IMG/VR virus record: IMGVR_UViG_3300048446_000115
Span: 1 to 32,523 of that record
Source of the DNA: a virus
Length of the DNA: 32,523 bases
Direction: 5' to 3' (one strand)
This document shows, piece by piece, positions 7,830 to 16,369 of this stretch; positions within the stretch are counted from its first letter, which is position 1; each line of letters opens with the position of its first letter. The notes below the pieces were generated by a model. That model ran no database searches and was not told the DNA's origin. It saw only the letters and a program-made list of their open reading frames with translations. The translations under genes were made by a program, and so were the position numbers.

Positions 7830-10800
7830 TGGCTGAACCTCAAGACGATTATTTTGACAGAGTATACGCTGAGTCTTCCGAAGAAGACAGGAAAGCTTTA
7901 GATCAAGGTACTCCAGATTTCTTTAGAGAGTTAAAGTACGGTTTTGAACGTGCTACTTTCATGGGCGCAGATGTAGCTAGATTAGCAGAAGCAGGTACTT
8001 CGGGAAAGACCATACAAGAAATAGAGGCTGAAAGGCTTGGGCGTATTGAGGCCAGATATTCTGATCTACCTAAAGCGTCTAAAGAATCTTACACTGCACT
8101 GGGCGGTGAAATCCTTGGAGAGGTTTTAGATCCTACATTAATAGGTCTAGGGCCTTTAGGGTTTGCGGCTAAGGGTACTAAGCTTGGGAAGCTAGGGCAG
8201 CGGGTTTACTCTTCTGTATATGGAGGGGGCTTGTACGGCTCTGACGCTGCTATAGATATGGCTGCTAGAGGTGAAGATATAAGTGCCACAGGGGTAACTA
8301 TAGGCGCTTTAGCAGGTACTTTAGGTGGTGCGTTTATAAAACCTGTAGTAAAGAAAAGCACTCCAGAAGCACCAGCAACTATAAAGCTTGAGACAGCTAC
8401 TGATGATGCTATTAGTTTACCTATTGCATCAGTTTCAGATGAACAGGAAGTAGCAATTAAGAAAGTATTTGCAGATGTGGATGCTTCTAATCCTTCGTTG
8501 ATGGATTCACTTGCTGACTTACCTAACATGGGTGCTAAAGTGGCTAAGGCTAGAGAAACTAGAATTAGGTACAAAGAAGAGTATGCCAAAAGAAAAGCTA
8601 AACGAGCAGGTGCTTTAAGTAAAGATGAGTTAGCGAAGCTGCGTAAAGAACGTGACGCTGCTAGAGAAGAGATGCGTACCTTGCCTACTGAGATGATGCG
8701 TAACTCAGAAATAATATCTGATGCCTTCTTAGAAAGTGCTACAAGGCTTGATAAGCAGGGTCTTCTTAATGAAAATACTATAGGTAGGATTGTAACAAGA
8801 CCCTTAATAGGTGCTGGTATTGGCTATGGTTTAGGAGTTACTAACCAAGCTATCACTGGTGAAGAAGACTCTTTAAGTCCTATGTGGTTTGTTACGGCTG
8901 GTCTTATTGGTGGTCAACTGTCTAAAAAGATAATGAACTCAAAGTTTTCTACCAGTGTAAAAGAAGAAGGCTTGAAGTCTTTAGAAGAGTTAAATAACAG
9001 ATCACTGGCGGCACAGGCTAATCTTTTATTTTCAGGAACTACTGCTGCTAGGTTGAACACATTAGGTGATGATGTTTCAGCTTTTGGAAGAACTCTTCTA
9101 GCTCAAAGAGGAGCAGATCTTAAAGGTGCAGCTACTGTATCTGTAGAGGAAGCTAAAGATATAGCTGCTCAAGAGTTAAACAATGTTTTTTCTAAAAGCA
9201 TGATGAATCTTGGAGTGCTGGGTAAGGATAACGACAGGATAAGAAAGGCAGCTTGGCAATACAGTGAAGGTTTTGCTGATGAATCTACTTTACTTGGTAG
9301 AGGTTTTAGTGCAGCAGAAGTAGATGTAGTAAAGCAACTTAGTGACGAGGCAAAAGCTATTGTGTCCTCTGTTACTAATGAAGCAGAAAGTGTAGGCTTA
9401 CAATTTTTAAAGCTTGAAGATTACGCACTACCACAACTTCACGACTTCGCTAAGATAGGTGCTGATCTTGATGCAGCAAAATCTGCGTATCGTAGAGCTT
9501 TCATAAAACAGGCTAGAGCAGATCGTGTTTCTGCTGCCCTTTTAAAAGATCCTAACGCAGATGTATCTAAAATAAATCTTAGCGAAAAGCAGATTCAATC
9601 AGCTTCAGACGCTGCTGATAAGTGGGTCATGGATGCTTCTACTCTGGGACTTCCCGGTGGTAGGGTTAAGAGTGCGTGGCAAGCAAAAACCCCTGCTGAA
9701 AGAGAAATGTTCAACACAAGACTCACTCCCTTAGCCGATCACTTTGAAAAAGATAGGGTTATAAAAGACCTAGAAGCTAGGAGAGAGATACAAGACTTTC
9801 TGGTACAGGATGTTGCTGAGATTATACCTCAGTATGTGGACAATAGTATGCCGATCATTGAGTTTGGTAGGGCCTTTGGAAGCCGTGGTGAAGTTATATT
9901 TGAACTGAAAAGAGCCATAAACGCAGAAGCAGAGGCGGCTAAGAGGGCCGCTAAAGGCGATAAGAGGCTTTATACCTTAGCAGACAAGGTACGTAGAAAC
10001 AAAATAAAAGCGATTCACGATTCTGTAGAAATGTACTTCGGAACATATCAGGCGGCTAACAGGCTTGCTTCAAGCGGTGCAGCGACAAATGCCTTGGGAT
10101 TACTTACAACGCTAGGCAACACCACAATGTTAACCAAGGTTACGCTTGATAGCATGGGCGATATGGTTCAGCCGTTTGTTAACAGCGGCTTTTGGAACTC
10201 TATTAAGGGTATGAAGCGTACCAATTCAAAAGAGATGACAGACTTTGCAGAAAGCACCGGCTTTGCTCAAAGGGATGTACTGTCACAAGAACTTAGATCT
10301 TTGATGTTAGATAGGAATAATGCTCTGTCTGTTACTCAGCGTGGTATAGCAAAGAGCAACGAAATTTTCTTTAAGGCTATCGGCCTTGCAAAACTTACAT
10401 CATACGCTAGGCGCTTTGCTTACAATACAGGTATTGAAGACGCTTTCAATATCGCACAAGATGTTGCAAAGAAGGGTATGACTAAAACAAACTTAAACAA
10501 AGCTAAGGCTTTGGGACTTTCTGACGATGCTATTACTACGTTACAGAAGTTCAAAAATGTAGATGAAGCATTTGACGATGTTGACGGTAAAAAGATTTTA
10601 AATATCGCAGGTATTAAGACTGCTGATAGAGATGTTCTTATACCTCAAGTAGGGAACAGGTTAGGATTTACACAGTCTAAAGACCCTCTTATAAGATCTT
10701 TGGGTCAGTTCTTGTCTTGGGCGCAAGCTAAGACTACCCAAACTAATGCTATTGTACAACGTATAGAAGATGGTGATGTTGCACTAGGTGTACGAGCTTT

Positions 10801-12787
10801 GGGTTCATTGGTTATATATGATGGCATCATGACCTTCAAGCAGTACTTGAATGATCCTACAGGTAAGTATCTTCCAGATGAAGTTGATTCGTATGTAGAG
10901 AAATTGATCACCCCTGAGCAGCTTGGATCGTCTGTTATACAGGGTGGCTTTTCTCCTTTCTATGCTCAGAAAGCAGCTTCTTTGATATTCACTCCTTACG
11001 GGTCTACTGTCACAAGTAATATTTCTCCTACGATAAGTTTGATGGAAGATTTGGGTGAACTTGTTTTTGAATCTACTCCTAGAAACTTAGAGCAAGAAGA
11101 CTATGAGGGATTGGCTCTTCAATATTTAAGAAGGGTTCCTTTCGGAAAAGAAGTAGAAGACGTGCTGGCTGTGACAGGGAACGAGCTTGAAGATGTTGGT
11201 AAGAAGTCCAAAGGCAAGGGCGTAGAGAGCAGTTTTGTACCTCTTTACAACAAAGGCGGTGAAGTACTTGACGTACCTAACGTACCTACAGAGCCTGATG
11301 AGCGTATTGACAAGATGACAGGTCTACCTTATGACCAACAGGCTGGTACAGCTTTTGTGGACGAGGAAGACCCTCTACGTAGGCTAGGCTTCAAGGGAGG
11401 TGGTGAGGTAGATCCTCTGGCTCGTCTTGGGTTTGGTATAGGTAGTTTAGTATCTAAAGGTTTTGCAAAGCTTACTGGCGATGCTGCTGATGTTAGCGAA
11501 GAAGCATTCAAGAAAGAGATGGATGACCTTGCAGGAGCTATTGACAAGGGCGAGACACCTAAGATGTTTGAAGAGCCTTTAGAACCTGAAAAATCTGAAG
11601 ACTATCTAGCTGCTATAAACATGAAAGAAGAAGACATAACTGCTTGGCAAGCAGCTAATAAACTTCCAGAAAGTAAGAGACAGAAGCAAAGACCAGAAAT
11701 TATTCAATCCTTACAGCAAGTCCTATCAGGTAAAAAAGCTATAGAAGAACATAATAAACTGGTTGATGAGGTGTTCCCTCCATTCCTTTACACAAAAGAA
11801 AATGCACCTGAGTTTCCTACTCTAGTAGAGGTTAGGGGAGCCGTAGGTAAGAAAACTTTAACAGGCGGTAGAGGTATTATAGATGCCGACGTTTCTGTAG
11901 AAGAAGGACGCAGAGTTTCTTCTAGGTTAGATATACCAGCGTATGACCAAAGAGGTGTCTGGGCTGTAACTTTACATGAGCCGGGGAAAAGTGGTAAGGC
12001 TTTTGCTTACGGACAATCTGCTATATTGAAAAATGTAGAGTTCACCACCAATCCAAAAGATGCTTTGGATATTGCAATGGGACAAGCCAAGGGTACTATT
12101 GCTCGTATTGAGGGAGATTGGGTCAACCACGATTCTAGAAAAACTTATACAGAAGCTTTGGATCTACTAAATAGTGATGAGTGGGTTCAAGTGGGGATGA
12201 ATCCTTACAAGCATTCATATTTTTATGATAAAGCAACCATGAAGCCGTTAAAGTCTGCATCAGAAGTTATACAGGTAGGCCCTTTAGTTCTAGCTAAGAA
12301 AGACAACAAGTTGATCTATGCAGAAGCTGATGATTTTAAAGTTGATTTGAGTCCTGAAAGTATTAAAGGTAAGAAGAAGTTGAGGGATCAGGAAATAAAT
12401 GTAGACAGTGTTTCTTTTATGGAAGGAGGCAAGGTACTTAAAGCCCTGTCAAGAGGCAGATACGCAATGGGCAGGGAAGTACGTGCCGATATGCGTAGGG
12501 CTGATGGGTCTGTTAAGTCAGTACGGGGTTACTTAGGGCCTGTTGAGAACACAGTACAGGGTGGAACCATGACTGAGGTTTCTATAGGGACAGAAATTAA
12601 TGGAAAGAAAATGGAAATACCTACAATGGTTCCTACACTTACAGAGGATGAGGTTAAGGCGCTATCATCTATGAAGCTTGAGGGTAATGCTAAGAGCATT
12701 CCTAAGTCTATTATTATGAAGGCCAAGGAACATGCTCGTATGCGCTTAGAGCAGGGTAAGAGTCCATTTTATCAGGACGGTGAATGA
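7829..12787 (+). CDS. giant ejection-type internal virion protein with extra C-terminal domains (1652 aa)
   Basis: Residues 1-1150 match the style of large podovirus internal core proteins: hydrophilic helices plus Gly-rich hydrophobic patches (ATGVTIGALAGTLGGAFI near 155; PLIGAGIGYGLGVT near 330) that could cross membranes. Near 1140-1200 is a linker with KGGEV and two copies of DPLxRLGF around KGGGEV. Residues about 1325-1510 form a separate domain with LDIPAYDQRGVWAVTLHE, GTIARIEGDWV, WVQVGMNPYKHSYFYD and VIQVGPLVLAKK. I recall this pattern from very large 'polyvalent' proteins of phages and mobile elements. Residues 1570-1652 carry another recurrent phage tail domain (VSIGTEINGKKMEIPTMVPTL...HARMRLEQGKSPF). 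It is probably injected with the genome and may carry an effector. The precise roles are unknown. Confidence 0.8.
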   Translation: MAEPQDDYFDRVYAESSEEDRKALDQGTPDFFRELKYGFERATFMGADVARLAEAGTSGKTIQEIEAERLGRIEARYSDLPKASKESYTALGGEILGEVLDPTLIGLGPLGFAAKGTKLGKLGQRVYSSVYGGGLYGSDAAIDMAARGEDISATGVTIGALAGTLGGAFIKPVVKKSTPEAPATIKLETATDDAISLPIASVSDEQEVAIKKVFADVDASNPSLMDSLADLPNMGAKVAKARETRIRYKEEYAKRKAKRAGALSKDELAKLRKERDAAREEMRTLPTEMMRNSEIISDAFLESATRLDKQGLLNENTIGRIVTRPLIGAGIGYGLGVTNQAITGEEDSLSPMWFVTAGLIGGQLSKKIMNSKFSTSVKEEGLKSLEELNNRSLAAQANLLFSGTTAARLNTLGDDVSAFGRTLLAQRGADLKGAATVSVEEAKDIAAQELNNVFSKSMMNLGVLGKDNDRIRKAAWQYSEGFADESTLLGRGFSAAEVDVVKQLSDEAKAIVSSVTNEAESVGLQFLKLEDYALPQLHDFAKIGADLDAAKSAYRRAFIKQARADRVSAALLKDPNADVSKINLSEKQIQSASDAADKWVMDASTLGLPGGRVKSAWQAKTPAEREMFNTRLTPLADHFEKDRVIKDLEARREIQDFLVQDVAEIIPQYVDNSMPIIEFGRAFGSRGEVIFELKRAINAEAEAAKRAAKGDKRLYTLADKVRRNKIKAIHDSVEMYFGTYQAANRLASSGAATNALGLLTTLGNTTMLTKVTLDSMGDMVQPFVNSGFWNSIKGMKRTNSKEMTDFAESTGFAQRDVLSQELRSLMLDRNNALSVTQRGIAKSNEIFFKAIGLAKLTSYARRFAYNTGIEDAFNIAQDVAKKGMTKTNLNKAKALGLSDDAITTLQKFKNVDEAFDDVDGKKILNIAGIKTADRDVLIPQVGNRLGFTQSKDPLIRSLGQFLSWAQAKTTQTNAIVQRIEDGDVALGVRALGSLVIYDGIMTFKQYLNDPTGKYLPDEVDSYVEKLITPEQLGSSVIQGGFSPFYAQKAASLIFTPYGSTVTSNISPTISLMEDLGELVFESTPRNLEQEDYEGLALQYLRRVPFGKEVEDVLAVTGNELEDVGKKSKGKGVESSFVPLYNKGGEVLDVPNVPTEPDERIDKMTGLPYDQQAGTAFVDEEDPLRRLGFKGGGEVDPLARLGFGIGSLVSKGFAKLTGDAADVSEEAFKKEMDDLAGAIDKGETPKMFEEPLEPEKSEDYLAAINMKEEDITAWQAANKLPESKRQKQRPEIIQSLQQVLSGKKAIEEHNKLVDEVFPPFLYTKENAPEFPTLVEVRGAVGKKTLTGGRGIIDADVSVEEGRRVSSRLDIPAYDQRGVWAVTLHEPGKSGKAFAYGQSAILKNVEFTTNPKDALDIAMGQAKGTIARIEGDWVNHDSRKTYTEALDLLNSDEWVQVGMNPYKHSYFYDKATMKPLKSASEVIQVGPLVLAKKDNKLIYAEADDFKVDLSPESIKGKKKLRDQEINVDSVSFMEGGKVLKALSRGRYAMGREVRADMRRADGSVKSVRGYLGPVENTVQGGTMTEVSIGTEINGKKMEIPTMVPTLTEDEVKALSSMKLEGNAKSIPKSIIMKAKEHARMRLEQGKSPFYQDGE

Positions 12788-13155
12788 TGTATAAATACTT
12801 CACAGAAGAAGAACTGGTATGCCGACACTGCAATGAATCTGGCATGGACTCTGCGTTTATGCAGAAGGTAGATTGTCTACGTGAGAAGATGGGATTTAGC
12901 TTCCCTGTCAACTCTGCCTACCGTTGCCCTGACCATCCCATAGAGGCCCGTAAAGACTCTCCCGGCGCTCATGCGTCAGGTAGGGCCATAGACATAGGGG
13001 TACGTGGTCAAGCCGCTTACAAGCTCTTACAGGGCGCTCTAGAGGCAGGTTTTACAGGTATTGGTGTCAGTCAGAGGAGAGGTGTAAGGTTTATACACCT
13101 TGATGACCTTGAAGACTCTGAAGGCCGTCCAAGACCACACATTTGGAGTTATTAA
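12784..13155 (+). CDS. endolysin, peptidase M15-type (123 aa)
   Basis: A compact D-Ala-D-Ala carboxypeptidase/L-Ala-D-Glu peptidase-like protein of the M15_3 type. SAYRCPDHP at residues 44-52, GAHASGRAIDI with His63 and Asp70, and FIHLDD with His105 fit the zinc-binding H-x6-D...H pattern. It lacks a signal peptide, so it should need a holin, and a holin-like gene follows directly. The start ATG overlaps the previous stop (ATGA); the next codon is also ATG and could be used. It would cut peptide bonds of peptidoglycan at lysis. Confidence 0.9.
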   Translation: MMYKYFTEEELVCRHCNESGMDSAFMQKVDCLREKMGFSFPVNSAYRCPDHPIEARKDSPGAHASGRAIDIGVRGQAAYKLLQGALEAGFTGIGVSQRRGVRFIHLDDLEDSEGRPRPHIWSY

Positions 13156-13156
13156 T

Positions 13157-13546
13157 ATGAGTATTGTAGCACAGCTAGTAGGGCCTGTAACGGGCTTGCT
13201 AGACAAGTTCATTGAAGACAAAGACCAGAAGGCTATGCTGGCCCATAAGATTGCTACGATGTCAGAAGAACATCATCAGGATCTTATGAAGGCCCAGATA
13301 GAAGTCAACAAAGTTGAAGCAGCTAGTTCTAATTTGTTTGTATCTGGGTGGCGTCCCTTTATTGGTTGGACATGTGGGCTGGGTATGTTTGGTAACTTCA
13401 TCACAATACCCTTTGCTAACTTTGTACTAGCCCTAGTGGGTATGGATATTGTTATACCTCTAGTTCCGCTAGAAACTATGATGCCTGTTCTCATGGGCAT
13501 GTTAGGTCTAGGTGCAATGAGGAGCTTCGAGAAGACCAGAAAATGA
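13157..13546 (+). CDS. holin of the three-TM (GTA-type) family (129 aa)
   Basis: The ATG at 13157 has GGAG at 13145-13148. N-terminal residues 1-50 are amphipathic and charged (LLDKFIEDKDQKAMLAHKI...HQDLMKAQIEVNKVEA). SSNLFVSGWRPFIGWTCGLGM follows, the W-R-P-x-x-x-W signature of the three-TM holin superfamily (Pfam GTA_holin_3TM). Three hydrophobic stretches lie at about 63-80, 82-100 and 102-122. It sits 1 nt after the M15 endolysin. It would form the membrane lesion that releases the endolysin. A longer reading from 13100 would overlap the endolysin and is not needed. Confidence 0.88.
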   Translation: MSIVAQLVGPVTGLLDKFIEDKDQKAMLAHKIATMSEEHHQDLMKAQIEVNKVEAASSNLFVSGWRPFIGWTCGLGMFGNFITIPFANFVLALVGMDIVIPLVPLETMMPVLMGMLGLGAMRSFEKTRK

Positions 13547-14010
13547 TTATAGAGAGTGTTGCAGCCGCTTCAGCCATCTTGTCGAGCCTTAACGGACTGA
13601 TAAAGACAGCCAATGAATCTGGGCAGGGTATCCAGCAGCTTATGGGTACTATTAGTGACTTTGGTGAAGCTTTAACAAACTTTGAAGTAGAGCGTAAGTC
13701 TAGTACATTCAAGCCTCTTAGTCAAAGCGAGATCTTGAAGCTAACCCAGATTAAGAAAAGCTATGAGAGATACTGGAAGGATGTACACGATATACTTCTT
13801 GTGGCAGACCCAGAGACTTTAGAGGCTTTCAAAGCGGCAAAGAGAGAGCAGGAGAAAGCCAGACAGGAGCATTTACGCTTAATAGCCCGTAAGAAAAAAG
13901 AAAGAGAAATACTTATGCAACAGTTATTAGTGGGTGGCGCTACATTGTTCATAGGTGGTATAATTGCTATTGGATCAATATTTATAATAGTAAAAGTTTT
14001 CGGAGGATAA
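13543..14010 (+). CDS. tail-anchored coiled-coil protein in the lysis cassette (155 aa)
   Basis: The gene overlaps the holin by 4 nt (ATGA). Residues 1-45 form an amphipathic, weakly hydrophobic helix (SVAAASAILSSLNGLIKTAN). Residues about 60-125 are highly charged and helical (KKSYERYWKDVH, KAAKREQEKARQEHLRL, ARKKKEREILMQQ). Residues 128-152 are a clear TM helix (LLVGGATLFIGGIIAIGSIFIIVKVF). Similar layouts (helix, charged coil, C-terminal TM) occur in a conserved phage family of unknown function. Linkage to endolysin and holin suggests a lysis-timing or envelope role. It is not a typical spanin, since the TM is C-terminal and no lipobox is present. Confidence 0.8.
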   Translation: MIIESVAAASAILSSLNGLIKTANESGQGIQQLMGTISDFGEALTNFEVERKSSTFKPLSQSEILKLTQIKKSYERYWKDVHDILLVADPETLEAFKAAKREQEKARQEHLRLIARKKKEREILMQQLLVGGATLFIGGIIAIGSIFIIVKVFGG

Positions 14011-14011
14011 C

Positions 14012-14209
14012 ATGGCAGAAAAGAAGAAGCCAGCTAAAAAGAAGTCAAGAGTTAACGAGGCGGGTAACTACACCAAGCCTACTATGCGCAAGAATCTATT
14101 TAACAAGATTAAAGCAGGTTCAAAGGGTGGTAAGCCGGGGCAGTGGTCGGCGCGTAAAGCCCAGATGCTCGCTAAGGAATATAAGGCTAAAGGGGGCGGT
14201 TACAAGTAA
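14012..14209 (+). CDS. small basic protein, DUF5872-like (65 aa)
   Basis: A perfect GGAGG at 14002-14006 precedes the ATG at 14012. The protein is strongly basic with a Lys-rich N-terminus (KKKPAKKKSR) and the core TMRKNLFNKIKAGSKGG then KPGQWSARKAQMLAKEYKAKGGGY. I recall this KGGKPGQWSARKAQ core from small proteins in many marine phages and some giant viruses (DUF5872, named from memory). Function is unknown. The high positive charge and its place with two other basic proteins suggest binding to DNA or RNA, perhaps in virions. Confidence 0.78.
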   Translation: MAEKKKPAKKKSRVNEAGNYTKPTMRKNLFNKIKAGSKGGKPGQWSARKAQMLAKEYKAKGGGYK

Positions 14210-14463
14210 TGGCACTAAAGAAATCACAGAAATCCCTAAAGAAGTGGACTAAAGAAAAATGGGGAACTAAATCAGGTAAGCCATCAACACAAGGAGCAAA
14301 GGCAACAGGTGAAAGGTATCTCCCGAAGAAGGCTAGAGAGGCTCTATCAGACAAGGAGTACGCTGCCACTTCCCGAAAGAAACGTGAAGACACAAAGAAA
14401 GGAAAGCAGCACTCCAAGCAACCCAAAAAGATAGCTAAGAAAACAGCGAGGCATCGTAAATGA
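14209..14463 (+). CDS. small very basic protein (84 aa)
   Basis: The start overlaps the previous stop by 1 nt (TAATG). Residues 1-50 contain SLKKWTKEKWGTKSGKPSTQ and GAKATGERYLPKKAREALS, a pattern I recall from conserved small phage proteins. The C-terminus is a Lys/Arg tail (KQPKKIAKKTARHRK). About a third of residues are Lys or Arg, so it should bind nucleic acid. It is the middle gene of a three-gene cluster of basic proteins that follows the lysis genes. Biochemical function is unknown. Confidence 0.75.
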   Translation: MALKKSQKSLKKWTKEKWGTKSGKPSTQGAKATGERYLPKKAREALSDKEYAATSRKKREDTKKGKQHSKQPKKIAKKTARHRK

Positions 14464-14777
14464 GAGAAGAGTACAAGAAGGGCGGTAAGTCTAGGAAGAA
14501 AGACTCACGTTTAGAACGTGCAGGAGTTAGCGGCTATAACAAACCAAAGAGGACTCCGAAGCACCCTACAAAATCTCATGTTGTAGTGGCTAAAGAAGGC
14601 GATAAAGTTAAAACTATTCGCTTTGGTCAACAAGGTGCTAGTACGGCAGGTAAGCCGAAGGCAGGAGAGTCTGAGCGTATGAAGAAGAAACGTGCAAGCT
14701 TCAAGGCTCGACATCGTAAGAATATTGCGAAGGGTAAAATGAGCGCAGCATATTGGGCAGATAAAACGAAATGGTAG
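14460..14777 (+). CDS. small very basic conserved protein (105 aa)
   Basis: It overlaps the previous gene by ATGA. The N-terminus is KKGGKSRKKDSRLERAGV, then KPKRTPKHPTKSHVVVAKEG, DKVKTIRFGQQGASTAGK, and a C-terminal RRASF-like segment (KKKRASFKARHRKNIAKGKM) with SAAYWADKTKW. This order of blocks recurs in marine phages as far as I recall; no function is known. The IRFGQQG block may form a small beta fold between basic arms. Probably expressed late with its two basic neighbours and perhaps packaged with DNA; that is inference. Confidence 0.77.
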   Translation: MREEYKKGGKSRKKDSRLERAGVSGYNKPKRTPKHPTKSHVVVAKEGDKVKTIRFGQQGASTAGKPKAGESERMKKKRASFKARHRKNIAKGKMSAAYWADKTKW

Positions 14778-14980
14778 GGCCTGTATCTGCTATATCAAGT
14801 ACGTTATTAAACAGCTATGTTGACACGCAAACAAGGCACAATGTTGTTACTGATCCTACTGGGGGTACTAATAGAATTGATACTACTGTTTTTAAAACTG
14901 TGTACTACCAGTATGATCATGGGACGATAAGTGTACGCAATGTATCCTCATCATCCCAGACCATAAATATATCAGTTTAA
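14771..14980 (+). CDS. small hypothetical protein at the end of the late arm (69 aa)
   Basis: ATG at 14771 lies in the last codons of the previous gene (7-nt overlap). The product has no charge bias and looks beta-rich: TDPTGGTNRIDTTVFKTVYY and GTISVRNVSSSSQTINISV. I do not recognise a family. It could be a small virion decoration or fibre-associated protein. Its stop at 14978-14980 overlaps the stop of the convergent leftward gene by 9 nt. No intrinsic terminator is visible between the two arms. Confidence 0.6.
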   Translation: MVGPVSAISSTLLNSYVDTQTRHNVVTDPTGGTNRIDTTVFKTVYYQYDHGTISVRNVSSSSQTINISV

Positions 14981-15178
14981 AGCTTCCAACTCTTTCTCAA
15001 GATGTTCGTGAAGGTTTCCTACTTTAACATCTACCTCATTTAGTATTTTTTTAATTAGAGGTACATCGTATTCATCAAATATAGTAATTAATTCCTTCAC
15101 AGGTATTTTACTATATTCACTCATGACTTGTCCCTTAGAGTTAATAAATACTTTAAAACTAATAATGTTCCCCTCCAT
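14972..15178 (-). CDS. small hypothetical protein, last gene of the leftward arm (68 aa)
   Basis: I chose the ATG at 15178, one base after the nrdB stop. The alternative ATG at 15124 (MSEYSKIPVKEL) has a better ribosome binding site (AAGGGA) and would give 50 aa. The protein is acidic and helical toward the C-terminus (VPLIKKILNEVDVKVGNLHE...LEKELEALN). Function unknown. It converges with the late arm; both stop codons overlap over 14972-14980. Confidence 0.6.
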   Translation of the reverse strand: MEGNIISFKVFINSKGQVMSEYSKIPVKELITIFDEYDVPLIKKILNEVDVKVGNLHEHLEKELEALN

Positions 15179-15179
15179 G

Positions 15180-16151
15180 CTAGGCAACCTTAGTAAAGGA
15201 AACTTTACCAACGTCACCGCGCAGCCCAGCCTTCATGTAGGTGGTGGCACGGCCTTCAAAGAAGTTCTGATGCTCTACACCTAGCACATCGTCAAGCCAG
15301 TTTAATGGGTTGTCCTTGACTCCATAGTTAGGTTTGAGTCCTAACTGTAACAACCTACGATCAGCAATGTACCTTATGTACTGCTGCATTTCCTGCTTAG
15401 TCAAGCCCGGTATGTCGCCTTGCTCAAACACAAGATCCAAGAACCTATCCTCTAGGTCAACCATTTCACGGCATGCCTGATAGATCTCCTTCTTGAAGTC
15501 ATCAGTCCATAGGTCAATGTTCTCCTGCATAAACTCCCTGAAGAGCTTTGTCATTGCCTCTACGTGCATGGACTCGTCACGTATGCTGTAGGTAATGATC
15601 TGTCCCATGCCCTTCATCTTACCAAAGCGCGGGAAGTTCAGTAGGATGATGAAGCTACTAAAGAGTTGCAGCCCTTCAGTGAATCCTGAGTATATCGCCA
15701 GTGCCTTAGCTATAGACTTCTTGTCGCCCTTAGTGACCTTCACAGCGTTGATGTACTCGTGCTTGTCAGCCATAGCCTCGTACTCTGCAAACGCCTTATA
15801 CTCCAACTCTGGCATCCCTACAGTGTCCAATAGTAAGCTATAGGCATGTTGGTGTATTGACTCCATGTTAGCGAAGCTAGACATCATCATACGTGCCTCT
15901 GGCTTCTTGAAGATACGCATGTAGCGGTCTACATAGCCAGCACCTACGTCTACGTCTGACTGTGTAAACAAGCGGAAGATCTGAGTCAGTAGGTTCTTCT
16001 CCTCGTCAGTCATCGTCTGCCAGTCTTTCACATCATTGTGCAGCGGTACGTCCTCTGGGAACCAGTGCATCTGGTTCTGCTGTGAGTAATAGTCGAACAT
16101 CCAAGGATGGTCAAATGGTTTGTAGTAGTCTCTAGTATCTAATAAGCTCAT
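15180..16151 (-). CDS. nrdB: ribonucleotide reductase class I, small (beta) subunit (323 aa)
   Basis: The di-iron radical-generating subunit. The expected ligands are visible: Asp66 (TQSDVD), Glu97 and His100 (NMESIHQHAY), Glu158 (GFTEGLQLF), Glu192 and His195 (RDESMHVE). Tyr104, seven residues after Glu97, matches the radical tyrosine of class Ia (E. coli Tyr122). The C-terminus (VSFTKVA) would dock on NrdA. It makes dNTPs for phage replication with the nrdA gene, although several small genes lie between the two. The start at 16151 overlaps the upstream gene by ATGA. Confidence 0.95.
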   Translation of the reverse strand: MSLLDTRDYYKPFDHPWMFDYYSQQNQMHWFPEDVPLHNDVKDWQTMTDEEKNLLTQIFRLFTQSDVDVGAGYVDRYMRIFKKPEARMMMSSFANMESIHQHAYSLLLDTVGMPELEYKAFAEYEAMADKHEYINAVKVTKGDKKSIAKALAIYSGFTEGLQLFSSFIILLNFPRFGKMKGMGQIITYSIRDESMHVEAMTKLFREFMQENIDLWTDDFKKEIYQACREMVDLEDRFLDLVFEQGDIPGLTKQEMQQYIRYIADRRLLQLGLKPNYGVKDNPLNWLDDVLGVEHQNFFEGRATTYMKAGLRGDVGKVSFTKVA

Positions 16152-16369
16152 TCAGCATCCTCCGCAAGTCCAGCCATTTCAAACTCATGCTCTTTCAGGT
16201 ATCTTTTACACGCTTTGTACATAAGAATATGTGAGTAACCCACAGCCTGTGTAAAGCAGCTAAAAAACTCCATAAGTTCATGTATGTCCACTCCGTTACT
16301 TATATTCATTTCTACAGAGTAATCATTTAAGAATCCAGAATTGTTTTCATTACTTGTAAATTTAATCAT
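16148..16369 (-). CDS. small phage protein (73 aa)
   Basis: Start ATG at 16369, four bases inside the upstream mazG-like gene; its stop overlaps the nrdB start (ATGA). The body contains VEMNISNGVDIHELMEFFS and CFTQAVGYSHILMYKACKRYL, probably a small helical domain. Similar short proteins (HEL(M/L)E-F...GY) appear in marine phages as I recall, without known function. Two cysteines are present but no metal motif is clear. Co-transcribed with the nucleotide metabolism genes. Confidence 0.7.
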   Translation of the reverse strand: MIKFTSNENNSGFLNDYSVEMNISNGVDIHELMEFFSCFTQAVGYSHILMYKACKRYLKEHEFEMAGLAEDAE

